The translations under genes and the position numbers were made by a program. A DNA stretch of 64,000 nucleotides from NCBI GenBank assembly GCA_009780825.1, contig WQZH01000002.1:1-64000 (forward strand). The letters are read 5' to 3'. The notes under the pieces are model-generated. The model made no database searches. It was not told where the DNA came from and saw only the letters and a program-made list of their open reading frames with translations. The DNA comes from Desulfobulbus sp. GTDB lineage: Bacteria; Desulfobacterota; Desulfobulbia; Desulfobulbales; Desulfobulbaceae. This document shows positions 8,284-16,761 of the stretch, piece by piece (position 1 is the first letter of the stretch; the number at the start of each line of letters is the position of its first letter).

Positions 8284-9116
8284 AGCCCCCGCTGCTGTTC
8301 TGGCGCAGAGGCTGCCAGGCGCTCATCGCCCTCGGCTTCATCGCCCTGCCCCTGTTCAACGCACGGGGCATCTCCGTCATTGCCGGCAATCTGCTCTCCT
8401 TTGATTTTTTCGGCCTGAGCGTTGTCGACCCCCTGGCCTTGCTCCAGACGCTGGCGGGAGGCTGGCCGGCACCAAAGGCCATGGCGGGAGCGGCTCTGGC
8501 CCTGCTTATTGCCCTGCTGCTGGGCCGGGTCTTCTGCGGCTGGATGTGTCCCTACGCCCTGGCCTCAGAGATAGTCTTCGCCATCAGCGCCAAGCGACGG
8601 GCACACCAAAAAACCGTTGCAACTCTTGCACACGAGACGGACATCCGTCCTTTCATGGTCAGGGCCGCTGTCGCCGGCTTGGGGCTTTTCGCTGTACTGC
8701 TGTTTCTGCCCGCACCCTATCTGAATCAGCTTTCCATGCCGGGCTGGTATACCCGCGCCCTGCAGCATGCCGCCTTCTTCGGCCTGCCGCTGTACGGCGC
8801 ACTGCTTTTTCCCGCACTGCTCCTGCTGGAAGGCTTTACCGGCAACCGTTTCTGGTGCCGATACCTGTGTCCGCAGTCCGTGCTGCTCTCTCTCTTCGCC
8901 GCCTTGCCATGGCTTGGGCTGCGGCTGTGCTTTGTCCGCAAGCAATGCGGCTGCGCCCAAAATGACCGCGCCTGTCTCGCCGCCTGTTCCCTTGCCCTGA
9001 ACCCGCGGAAAATCACTCTTGCCCATCGCCTGGGCTGCACCAATTGCGGCGACTGCGTGGACGTCTGCCGCTCGCGGGGAAGAGCCCTGCGCCTCTCTTT
9101 CCGGCCTTTCCCGTAA
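8280..9116 (+). CDS. napH: NapH membrane quinol dehydrogenase component
   Basis: A 278-residue membrane protein with four hydrophobic helices (near residues 11-31, 58-84, 127-147 and 168-186), the two CxxxCP motifs CGWMCP and CRYLCP, and a C-terminal cytoplasmic part with cysteine sites CGCAQNDRACLAAC and CTNCGDCVDVC for [4Fe-4S] clusters. This architecture is diagnostic of NapH. The start at 8280 overlaps the napG stop, so both are co-translated. Last gene of the nap operon; it converges with cvpA across 46 bases. Confidence 0.93.
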   Translation: MKPPLLFWRRGCQALIALGFIALPLFNARGISVIAGNLLSFDFFGLSVVDPLALLQTLAGGWPAPKAMAGAALALLIALLLGRVFCGWMCPYALASEIVFAISAKRRAHQKTVATLAHETDIRPFMVRAAVAGLGLFAVLLFLPAPYLNQLSMPGWYTRALQHAAFFGLPLYGALLFPALLLLEGFTGNRFWCRYLCPQSVLLSLFAALPWLGLRLCFVRKQCGCAQNDRACLAACSLALNPRKITLAHRLGCTNCGDCVDVCRSRGRALRLSFRPFP

Positions 9117-9162
9117 TCTCCTGCTTTTTTCCGGGAGAAGGCCCACGAAAAGAACGTCAGGT

Positions 9163-9750
9163 TTATCTCTGCTCATTCTTCTGGTCAGCCGGCTTTTCCG
9201 GCAGCAGTTCTTTGAGCAGAATGGCTGGCTCCTTCTGCATCAGATAGTCACGCAGATGCGGGTCGTTGATGAATGAGCGCAGCCACTCCGCGCCCTGTTT
9301 AAGGTACGGGCCGGAATATGATTTGCGAAGCATATCGTTAGTGGTCGACAAGGTGGAGGCCAGCAGCATGTAGAGCAGGGAGGCGACCAAAGCGGCCTTG
9401 GCGCAACCGAGGACCAGACCGGCCAACCGGTCCAGCCAGCCGAGCAGGGTAATCTGGAGAAAACGGTGCAGTACCTTGCCGATCAAAGTAAAGACCAGGG
9501 CCGAGACGATGAAAAGTATGGCAAAGCTGACAAAGAAGGTTACCCTGGGATTATCGACGAACTTTTCCGTCCAGGGCAGGACTCTGTCCGCATACTGTCC
9601 AGCGATGCCATAGCTGCCCACCAGGGCAAAGAAGGCGGCCAGTTGTCGCACAAAGCCGATCCAGACGCCCCGGACCAGGAACAGCAGAACAATGGCGGCG
9701 ACCACCAGGTCGAAAAAGGTCAAATCATGCAATGCTGGTAGAGTTGGCAT
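9163..9750 (-). CDS. CvpA family membrane protein
   Basis: A 195-residue protein with four hydrophobic segments (about residues 14-31, 33-50, 70-92, 103-127) and the CvpA pattern: FFDLVVAAIVLLFLVRGVWIG at the N-terminus and GWLDRLAGLVLGCAKAAL in the middle. The family is linked in Escherichia coli to colicin V production and envelope stress; its biochemical role is not settled. The start at 9750 is the first ATG, with no clear SD. Monocistronic by context, between napH and a divergent PPTase gene. Confidence 0.9.
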   Translation of the reverse strand: MPTLPALHDLTFFDLVVAAIVLLFLVRGVWIGFVRQLAAFFALVGSYGIAGQYADRVLPWTEKFVDNPRVTFFVSFAILFIVSALVFTLIGKVLHRFLQITLLGWLDRLAGLVLGCAKAALVASLLYMLLASTLSTTNDMLRKSYSGPYLKQGAEWLRSFINDPHLRDYLMQKEPAILLKELLPEKPADQKNEQR

Positions 9751-9898
9751 AGGATTGGGCTGAGTTCAGAATGATGAATAATGAATGGCGATTGTGTCGG
9801 CGGCGCCTGTCCCGGACTGACGAGAGCGCAGGCAGCGCGGCTGGCTCCCGGCGACGAGTACCGGCAACACCAAGGCGATTATAACGGATTCGTGGGTC

Positions 9899-10675
9899 AT
9901 GACAAGCAGTTGTCCGGCAATATCCTTCAAAATTTGCCAGTTCCTCGCTGATCACATGCAGCACCTGGCCGAACAGTATTGCATGCTCACACCGCCTCGC
10001 TGTTGTTTGGCGTTGCTGGATTTACGGTTGCTGTCTTCCCTGATTGAACAACCCGATACCCCTGCGCATCTGCTCTCTCCTGGAGAAAACGCCCTTTTCC
10101 AACGCTTCCGCCTCGATAAACGGCGACTGGAATGGCTGGGCGGACGCGTGGCGGCCAAACACTGCATCCACCAGCTTCTCGCTCCTGACGCCTCACCGTC
10201 CCTGTTTCACCAGTATTCGATCCTGTCCAACACCCATGGCGGCCCCCGTCTTGAACAGACGACGTGTCAGGATGTGGCGCTCTCTATTTCCCACAGCCGT
10301 GGCTATGCGGCCGCTGTGGCGTGTCGGTCCGGAAGCTGCGGCATCGACGTCCAATACCTGACACCAAAACTCGCCGCCGTGGCGGATCGATTCACGCACG
10401 AGGACGAACTGGACCTGATCAGCCCTCTGTCCGCGCCCTTGACCCGTCTCGGCCTGATCTGGACAGCTAAGGAGGCGGTGAAAAAATGTTTGCTGGCCGA
10501 CCATCCGTCGTTTTTGGGCAGGATCCGATTGACCTGGATTGAGCATGACCAGAAGTCATCGCTCTGGACGGCCCAATGCCGGATATCGCAGCCAGCCGTC
10601 ATGGCCGCCACGGTACGGATAGCCGAGATGGACAATCATCTGGTGGCCTGCGCCACAGGAGATGCGCATGCCTGA
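9899..10675 (+). CDS. 4'-phosphopantetheinyl transferase, Sfp type
   Basis: Transfers phosphopantetheine from CoA to a serine of acyl or peptidyl carrier proteins. The 258-residue product has the family motifs: RLEWLGGRVAAKHCI, LSISHSRGYAAA, CGIDVQ with the Mg-binding Asp, and WTAKEAVKKCL with the conserved WxxKE-type glutamate and lysine. Length fits the Sfp group rather than AcpS. The start is uncertain: ATG at 9899, 9956 and 9982 are all possible and none has a strong SD. The 3' end overlaps mutM by 8 bases, so the two are cotranscribed although their functions are unrelated. Confidence 0.9.
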   Translation: MTSSCPAISFKICQFLADHMQHLAEQYCMLTPPRCCLALLDLRLLSSLIEQPDTPAHLLSPGENALFQRFRLDKRRLEWLGGRVAAKHCIHQLLAPDASPSLFHQYSILSNTHGGPRLEQTTCQDVALSISHSRGYAAAVACRSGSCGIDVQYLTPKLAAVADRFTHEDELDLISPLSAPLTRLGLIWTAKEAVKKCLLADHPSFLGRIRLTWIEHDQKSSLWTAQCRISQPAVMAATVRIAEMDNHLVACATGDAHA

Positions 10676-11504
10676 ATTGCCGGAAGTTGAGGTCACCCGC
10701 CGGGGCCTGCTTGACCATTTATCCGGCCGGACCGTGGCCGCCATCGCCCTGAGCGGCCATCGGCTGCGGATTCCGATGCCGTGCCGCCAGCTGCGCGAGC
10801 ATATCCTTGACCAACGCATTGTGACCATCGACCGCCGGGCCAAATATCTGCTGGTGCGGATGGCCGGAGGATCTGTCCTGGTCATCCACCTGGGTATGAC
10901 CGGAAAATTGGGCCTGCTCGACGGCGATGCACCGCGGCATCGTCACGATCATCTGATCCTGACGCTGGACAACGGCAAAGAGGTGCGCTTCAATGACAGC
11001 CGCAGATTCGGGGCCGTCATGGTCTGGCCGGCTGAGGGGGCCGAGAACGCCGAGTGTACATTCTCCGCCAGAGAAGGTCTTGAGCCGTTGGGTGAGGAAT
11101 TTACCGCCGGACAGTTGCTCCGGCTCGCTGAACGCAAAACGGCTCCGGTCAAATCGCTGCTCATGAACGGGCGACTCGTGGCCGGAATCGGCAATATCTA
11201 CGCCAATGAAATTCTGTTTGCCAGCCGCATTCATCCCTTGACTCCGGCGGGCCGCTTAACCGTTGACGATTGGCAGCGGGTTGCGGCTGAATCCAGGCGA
11301 ATTCTGCACCTGGCGATAGCGACCGGCGGCTCCACCATTGCCGACTTCCTGGGCGCCACCGGCCATCCTGGCTATTTCCAGCTGCATTTCCAGGTGTATG
11401 GCCGCAAGGATCTGCCGTGCCTGCTTTGTGGGCAACCCATTGTCAAGACATCCTTGGCGGGCAGGGCGACCTACTTCTGCCCTGCCTGCCAGCCGGCCCC
11501 TTGA
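10668..11504 (+). CDS. mutM: Formamidopyrimidine-DNA glycosylase (Fpg/MutM)
   Basis: Removes oxidised purines such as 8-oxoguanine and nicks the abasic site. The start at 10668 is fixed because the catalytic residue is Pro2 (MPELPEVE); an ATG six bases earlier would block it. The 278-residue protein has the GIGNIYANEILF helix-two-turn-helix region near residue 172 and a C-terminal zinc finger CLLCGQPI...CPACQ. All key parts of a working Fpg are present. It overlaps the PPTase gene by 8 bases. Confidence 0.97.
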   Translation: MPELPEVEVTRRGLLDHLSGRTVAAIALSGHRLRIPMPCRQLREHILDQRIVTIDRRAKYLLVRMAGGSVLVIHLGMTGKLGLLDGDAPRHRHDHLILTLDNGKEVRFNDSRRFGAVMVWPAEGAENAECTFSAREGLEPLGEEFTAGQLLRLAERKTAPVKSLLMNGRLVAGIGNIYANEILFASRIHPLTPAGRLTVDDWQRVAAESRRILHLAIATGGSTIADFLGATGHPGYFQLHFQVYGRKDLPCLLCGQPIVKTSLAGRATYFCPACQPAP

Positions 11505-11600
11505 TCGCGTCTCCCGCGGGTGACTGTATTCCCGCTGATATCCCGTTCTCTTGCCAAAATCCCCAGCCTTTATCTCTTGCTCAAGACGACAAAAAAGCGA

Positions 11601-12950
11601 TCAATCCTTGTACAGGGAAGGGACGATATGGTGCCGGCTCAACAACTTGTAAAAATCTGTCCTGTTACGCTGGGCCAGCCGGGCAGCTTGCGAGACGTTT
11701 CCTTGGGTGGTCTGCAACAACTGAATGAGATATTGCTGTTCAAACTGTCTCCGCGCCTCAGACAGGGACGGGATCTTCTTTTGATGCTGTTTGATGGCGT
11801 CAAACAGCAAATCCTCCGTAATCAGGGAAGAGGTCGCCAGGGCCACAGCATTTTCGACCACATTGTACAACTGCCTGATATTGCCGGGCCATTCGGCCTC
11901 GACCAGGACTTTCATGGCCTCGGACGTGAATCGCTTCTCCTGGCCATCCTTCTTCTTGGTGAGAATGCCGACAAAATGCTCGGCCAGCAGGGGGATGTCT
12001 TCCTTGCGCCTGCGCAGGGGCGGCAATTCCAGACTGACCACGTTTAACCGGTAAAAAAGATCTTCACGGAAGGTGTTCTCGCGGATGGCCTCCTCCAGAT
12101 TTTCATGGGTGGCCGAAACAATGCGCACATTGACCGGAACCGGCCGGGGGCTGCCCATCGGACGAATTTGCCGATCCTGGAGTACCCGCAGCAGCTTGAC
12201 TTGGATGTGGGAGGGCATATCGCCGATTTCATCGAGAAAAAGCGTTCCGTTATTCGCAGATTGGAACAGTCCGCCATAACTTCTGACCGCGTCGGTGAAC
12301 GATCCCTTGACATGTCCAAACAGCTCGGATTCCAGCAGGGATTCAGGAATTGCCGTGCAATTCACCGGGATAAAGGGGCCTTGATGGTATTGGCTGGCCC
12401 TGTGGATGGCGATGGCGAGCAGTTCCTTGCCGGTGCCGCTCTCTCCCCGGATAAGCACGGTGGCATCGGTCTCGGCGACCAGTTTGGCGCGGGAAAGCAA
12501 TTCCTCCATGACCGCGCTTTGGCTGATGATGTCCTGCCGCCATTCGTCACGGTTCGTCGCGCTATCGCCGATGCCTCCGCAGGTCATCTCGATCGCCTTG
12601 GCGATTTCCTGGAGCAGGATCGCCCCCTCAATCGGTTTGGTCAGGAACGAGAAGACCCCCTGCCTGGTGGCCTCAACCGCTTCGGGGATGGAACCATGGG
12701 CGGTGATGATGATCACCGGCACCGATTTGTTGAGCGAGCGGACCGCTTCAAACAGAGCCATACCGTCGATGCCTGGCATCCGCAAATCCGTAAGCACGAC
12801 GTCGGGTTTGAAAGCGGAGAAAGTAGCCAGGGCCTCCTCACCGCTGGAGGCAACCGCGACATGATAATTCTTGCTTTCAAGGCGCAGCTTCCACAGACGA
12901 AGCAGATCGGCTTCGTCGTCAACCAATAGGATCTTGTATTGAAGCCCCAT
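11601..12950 (-). CDS. glrR: Sigma-54-dependent response regulator, GlrR/QseF-like
   Basis: A 449-residue NtrC-family regulator. Receiver domain at residues 5-120 with phospho-acceptor Asp55 (VVLTDLRMPG) and Lys near 106. AAA+ domain has Walker A GESGTGKE, Walker B LFLDEIGD and the sigma-54 loop, here written GSFTDA instead of GAFTGA. Fis-type helix-turn-helix at the C-terminus (NVSQAARLAQRNRTDFYKLL) is very close to GlrR. It follows qseG by one base and shares its operon with the kinase, as in enterobacterial glrK-qseG-glrR. In enterobacteria GlrR drives a small RNA and rpoE; targets here are unknown. Confidence 0.92.
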   Translation of the reverse strand: MGLQYKILLVDDEADLLRLWKLRLESKNYHVAVASSGEEALATFSAFKPDVVLTDLRMPGIDGMALFEAVRSLNKSVPVIIITAHGSIPEAVEATRQGVFSFLTKPIEGAILLQEIAKAIEMTCGGIGDSATNRDEWRQDIISQSAVMEELLSRAKLVAETDATVLIRGESGTGKELLAIAIHRASQYHQGPFIPVNCTAIPESLLESELFGHVKGSFTDAVRSYGGLFQSANNGTLFLDEIGDMPSHIQVKLLRVLQDRQIRPMGSPRPVPVNVRIVSATHENLEEAIRENTFREDLFYRLNVVSLELPPLRRRKEDIPLLAEHFVGILTKKKDGQEKRFTSEAMKVLVEAEWPGNIRQLYNVVENAVALATSSLITEDLLFDAIKQHQKKIPSLSEARRQFEQQYLIQLLQTTQGNVSQAARLAQRNRTDFYKLLSRHHIVPSLYKD

Positions 12951-12951
12951 C

Positions 12952-13539
12952 TTACCGTTCCCTGTTCTTGATGATATTTTCGATGTTTTTCAGCTGTTCA
13001 ATCTGCTGCTGCAGTTCCTTGATTCGGACCTGATCCTGCGTGGAATTCTTCTCCAAGGTCTCGATACGTTCCAGCAGTTCCCTGTTTTCGGCTTCCAGAT
13101 CTTCCTTCTCATCCCTGTTTTTGCTGTGTTGCGCCCATTTACCAACCTTTTCCTGGTCGAACCGTTGCAGCAGGAGCAAGAGCCCCTGAAGACTGGGCGC
13201 TCTTTCCGGATGCGCCTTGACATACCGGGCGAGCACTTCTATGCCCGTCCTGAACTGCTTGTATGTTGCCTGTTGACGCAAACTCAGGCAGATCAAAGGG
13301 GCCAGTTCGGTGCTTTCTGGGCGGGGCACATCGGCAAGGGCGGTCTTGTAGGCGCCATTGAATGCCTTGGGGGAGATTTTTTTGCTCTCGGCAAGACATG
13401 TCAAGATAGCGTCCGTTTCCGTGGTGCGGACCACGATTTTCTCTTTTGCCTGATCGGCCTCCTTATTTCCAAGGAAGGTCGCGCAACCGCCCAACAGCAA
13501 TCCTGCCACCAAGATAATCGCTCGATACGCTTTACTCAC
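12952..13539 (-). CDS. qseG: QseG-like outer-membrane lipoprotein
   Basis: A 195-residue predicted lipoprotein with signal peptide and lipobox LLGGC (lipidated Cys near residue 18). The C-terminal third is a charged coiled coil rich in Glu, Lys and Gln (about residues 143-190). Sequence similarity to QseG is low, but position between kinase and GlrR, size and lipobox fit. QseG activates the GlrK/QseE kinase by contact across the periplasm. Start: GTG at 13539 overlaps the kinase stop (GTGA) and has GGAAG upstream, preferred over an upstream GTG at 13560. Confidence 0.8.
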   Translation of the reverse strand: MSKAYRAIILVAGLLLGGCATFLGNKEADQAKEKIVVRTTETDAILTCLAESKKISPKAFNGAYKTALADVPRPESTELAPLICLSLRQQATYKQFRTGIEVLARYVKAHPERAPSLQGLLLLLQRFDQEKVGKWAQHSKNRDEKEDLEAENRELLERIETLEKNSTQDQVRIKELQQQIEQLKNIENIIKNRER

Positions 13540-14990
13540 CGTGTTTCTTCCCGACTGCACGGCATAGCGACCTCAAAACGCGCTCCTTGTTCGCTGGGGA
13601 GCAGCCGAAGCGTTCCGCCGTTGTTCTGCATATATTCTTTACTGACCGCTAGTCCCAAACCTGACCCCTTCACAACCGACCGATTCTTCTGTCCCCCCTG
13701 AAAAAATGGAAGAAAAATCTGCGCCCTATCCTCTTCGCTGATGCCGGGTCCGTTGTCTTCGACGATCAACCGCAGCATCTGCGCCTTTTTCTTCATTATA
13801 ATGCCGATCTCGCCATTATCGTGGGTAAATTTGACAGCATTGGCGAGCAGGTTATCGAACACTGTCTTCAGCTGCTTCGGGTTGCCATGCACCCACACTG
13901 GCAGCAGTTCCGTCTGCAATTGGATATTCCTGGCAAGCATGGCATTGCTATGATCGGCCACCACATCAGTCACAAGTACATCAACCCGGATATCTTGGGA
14001 ATCGAGCGGCATTTCCTTGGCTTGCGCCATGTTGAAATCAAGTATGTTCTGGATGAGTTTCTGCAATTTGCTGCAATTGTTGTCAAGGATGTCCACCACC
14101 TCGACCTGCTTGTCGCTCAACGGACCAACCAGGCCATCCTTGAGTAATCCGGCCCCTTCTTTGATGGAAGACAGAGGTGTCTTCAATTCATGGGAAATGT
14201 GGGCCAACATTCGTACTTTTTCCCGGTCCAGGGTGTTCAGTCGCCTGCGCAGCCAATCGAGCTTCTCGCCAATGGCCTCCAAGTCGCGCGGTCCGAAAAC
14301 CACGATCGGTGTGGCGAAATCTCCCTCGCCCAACCGCTCGATGCCTTGATCGAGCTGACTGACCGGCTTGTTGATCAAGGACATGAACAGCACCACCAGC
14401 AACACGCTGAAGCCGATCAATCCCGAAGTCTGCCAGGTCATGGTGTTCTTGTTGTGTTGCACCTGTTCTTTGAGGGTATCGACTTCTTGGACCATCAAAC
14501 TGTTGCTCACCTGTTCCATTTTCCCCGCCAGCGCTCCGATTGCACCGTAGCTGGCCAGGGCCTTTTCTTGCCTGCTCTTTCTTTCGGGCGCTGTGTGCGA
14601 TGTCTCGGTCAGCATCGCGACCAGATGATTTTCTTTTGCTTGCATCTGCTCAATCAAAGTCGGCAGTGCGTTATCGGAATTCAGGATGGCAAACTGGTGC
14701 AACAAATCTGCAATATCGCCATGCACAGCCGTGACCTCTTCAAGGTGCTCGGCTTCGCCCAGTACCGAAAAAAGTCGGGCCGCCCGTTCCTCGCTGTTGA
14801 GCAGTTCAGCCACCTTCCGGCAGGTGTCAATCCTGCCCGCGGAACGAAATACAGCCACCTCGCTTTGCTCCGCCAGCCCGTCGAGGATCTGGATCGAACT
14901 ACCCAAAGCGATGATCAAGGGCAGGGCGACAAAAATAAAGCCGGTGAGCAGCAGCGAGGGGAAAGATCGGGGATGATAGATTCTGTTCAC
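13536..14990 (-). CDS. glrK: Sensor histidine kinase, GlrK/QseE-like
   Basis: A 484-residue membrane kinase. TM1 about residues 12-32, a mainly helical periplasmic domain (33-187), TM2 about 188-207, HAMP, then the phospho-acceptor His267 in HISHELKTPLSS and an HATPase domain with GNPKQLKTVFDNLLANAVKF, DNGPGIS and GSGLGLAV. Domain layout and operon identify it as the partner of the downstream regulator. Start is a GTG at 14990, 9 bases after the VanZ-like gene; no strong SD is seen. Its 3' end overlaps qseG. Confidence 0.92.
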   Translation of the reverse strand: MNRIYHPRSFPSLLLTGFIFVALPLIIALGSSIQILDGLAEQSEVAVFRSAGRIDTCRKVAELLNSEERAARLFSVLGEAEHLEEVTAVHGDIADLLHQFAILNSDNALPTLIEQMQAKENHLVAMLTETSHTAPERKSRQEKALASYGAIGALAGKMEQVSNSLMVQEVDTLKEQVQHNKNTMTWQTSGLIGFSVLLVVLFMSLINKPVSQLDQGIERLGEGDFATPIVVFGPRDLEAIGEKLDWLRRRLNTLDREKVRMLAHISHELKTPLSSIKEGAGLLKDGLVGPLSDKQVEVVDILDNNCSKLQKLIQNILDFNMAQAKEMPLDSQDIRVDVLVTDVVADHSNAMLARNIQLQTELLPVWVHGNPKQLKTVFDNLLANAVKFTHDNGEIGIIMKKKAQMLRLIVEDNGPGISEEDRAQIFLPFFQGGQKNRSVVKGSGLGLAVSKEYMQNNGGTLRLLPSEQGARFEVAMPCSREETR

Positions 14991-14999
14991 GGCGTATTA

Positions 15000-15977
15000 C
15001 TATCTGTCGAGATAGATGTGATCAAGATACACTACCTGGTTCCGGGGTTGTCGGGCGACAAACAGACCGAAGCCCTCTATGTGTTCCATATCCATTAGCC
15101 GGCCTTTGGGCGCGGCCTTGACCTTGCCCAGAGAAATAACCAGGTCGTTCCATCCCTGGATCAAGGTAAAGGTCTGATTGAAACGATCTTGATATTCCTG
15201 GTCATGCTCCCGGTGATGACTATCGTGAATGCGGCCATTGAGCAGAAGCGGAGCCGCATTGGGATTGTAGACGCTGAAATGCAGGGTCTGATAACCACGC
15301 CAGTCACGGGGAAAGTACACCAGAAAAATCCCCGAATATTGTTCGGTCGACAGTTGAAGACGCGCCGCTTGCCGGCCATACCGGACATATTCATTTTGCC
15401 GCCGCAGTTGCGACGGATTGTCCCAGCGATCACATTCAAATGGCGTCTCGAAATCGGCCAACACTGGAAACTGGAGACGGGCGGCACAGTCGTCGAACAG
15501 CGCTCTCGCCAGCGGCCAAACCGAAAAAGCAAGCAGCATGAGCACCCCGACTTGCAGGACGCGTTGCCGCCAACGAACTTGAAACAGCCTTGGCCGGATG
15601 AAAAAGGCAAATGCCGTCAGGCAGCCGAGCTGGTTCCTCAGTATATCGTCAAGACTAGGGAAGGAGCGCCCATCGACAAACATCTGTATGAACTCTATCG
15701 CCGAACCAAGCAGTAACACCAGGATGAACAACACGGAAAAAGTGGGGAGGGGGGCACTCGGCACCCTTGTTCTTGCACGCAGGCCATGAATCCAAAGAGT
15801 GAACAACAGGAAATAGAAAAAATGCCCCTGTTGCCAGGCTTCCCGAAAGGAACGAGCCACATAGTACCCCGGCGCTCCCCAAAAGAAAAACGGGGCGCCG
15901 ACCAGCAATCCCATCGCCAGTACCAGGCAATAATGCGGACGCCATCGGTTTACGAGCTTGCGCAAACATCCCATCAT
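15000..15977 (-). CDS. VanZ-like membrane protein with C-terminal extracytoplasmic domain
   Basis: A 325-residue protein. The N-terminal half has about five hydrophobic helices with the VanZ-family signature SAIEFIQMFVDGRSFPSLDDILRN split around residues 91-115. After a last helix near residue 150 comes a beta-rich domain (about 160-325; FPRDWRGYQTLHFSVYN, WNDLVISLGKV) that resembles carbohydrate-binding jelly-roll folds. The start at 15977 has AGGGA upstream; a second ATG follows at once. It is the first gene of the operon with glrK-qseG-glrR, suggesting a link between envelope or glycan state and this signalling system (inference). Confidence 0.85.
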   Translation of the reverse strand: MMGCLRKLVNRWRPHYCLVLAMGLLVGAPFFFWGAPGYYVARSFREAWQQGHFFYFLLFTLWIHGLRARTRVPSAPLPTFSVLFILVLLLGSAIEFIQMFVDGRSFPSLDDILRNQLGCLTAFAFFIRPRLFQVRWRQRVLQVGVLMLLAFSVWPLARALFDDCAARLQFPVLADFETPFECDRWDNPSQLRRQNEYVRYGRQAARLQLSTEQYSGIFLVYFPRDWRGYQTLHFSVYNPNAAPLLLNGRIHDSHHREHDQEYQDRFNQTFTLIQGWNDLVISLGKVKAAPKGRLMDMEHIEGFGLFVARQPRNQVVYLDHIYLDR

Positions 15978-16430
15978 ATTCTTTTCCCTGATCGAAGCAA
16001 CGCCCTCATCTTCCGGTGAATGCTCGAATCTTTTCGAAACAATTTTTCATATTGTCGCAAATCCATGCAAATCAATAGCATTAGAATCATGCAGGTTCAA
16101 TGCTTGCAACGAAATCTTCTCCTTATGGCAAAAATTATGTGAGGTTACGATTTGACTTCCAGCAACGTTTTCCCCTACTATAGAACCATATTTCTTTATC
16201 GGGTGAACAGTGTTTGCTGCAATTGATTGCCGGTGATATCCCGGCGGCTCCTTCTGTTGGCGAGCGGGCTGATCAGTATGGCGAGGAACTCCCTCCAGCG
16301 GTTGTATAAACAAAATTTTTGCTCATAATGCGCTTAAGCAAACGCATCGAATGCATCCCTTAACACCCGTGTGATCAAGTACCTGCACACCGTGTCACGA
16401 TAGCCCCCTGGCTCGGATCTTATGCTCCGT
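15978..16430. other. Intergenic region upstream of the ComEA-like gene
   Basis: About 450 bases without a credible gene. It includes the promoter region for the VanZ-glr operon on the minus strand and AT-rich sequence. A short frame ending at the TGA at 16452-16454 would end in HFLRFL, matching the end of the minus-strand frame in the second inverted repeat copy. Confidence 0.4.
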
Positions 16431-16465
16431 GCCCCATTTTCTTCGATTTTTATGAGGCAGCAGTG
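16431..16465 (+). repeat. Left arm of 35-nt inverted repeat flanking the ComEA-like gene
   Basis: The reverse complement of this segment matches 16862-16896 at 33 of 35 positions. Weaker similarity extends about 15-20 bases outward. Confidence 0.9.
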
Positions 16466-16494
16466 CGTTCCATTCTCTTAATCCAGGAGGTATT

Positions 16495-16761
16495 ATGAAA
16501 AAATTGTATGTAGCTCTTATGTTCATTCTCTTCTTTGCAGCAACCGCCTTTGCCAAGATCAACATCAACACCGCCACCGCGGACGAACTGACAACACTCA
16601 ACGGGATAGGCAAGGTCAAAGCAGAGGCCATAGTCACGTACCGAACTCAGAACGGTCATTTCCAAACCATTGACGATCTCGCCAAAGTAAAAGGGATCGG
16701 CAGTAAAATCATCGAGAAAATCAAGCCCGAAATCACGGTAGACGACACAGCAGACAACTAA
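16495..16761 (+). CDS. ComEA-like helix-hairpin-helix DNA-binding protein, exported
   Basis: An 88-residue protein with a signal peptide (residues 1-20, ending ATAFA) and a ComEA-type double helix-hairpin-helix: KININTATADELTTLNGIG, then FQTIDDLAKVKGIG. The mature part is about 65 residues, the minimal ComEA fold that binds double-stranded DNA in the periplasm during uptake. AGGAGG lies 5 bases before the ATG. No other competence gene is adjacent, although a PilT-like ATPase occurs at 52552. The gene is bracketed by 35-nt inverted repeats, which is unusual. An alternative role is general periplasmic DNA binding. Confidence 0.9.
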   Translation: MKKLYVALMFILFFAATAFAKININTATADELTTLNGIGKVKAEAIVTYRTQNGHFQTIDDLAKVKGIGSKIIEKIKPEITVDDTADN

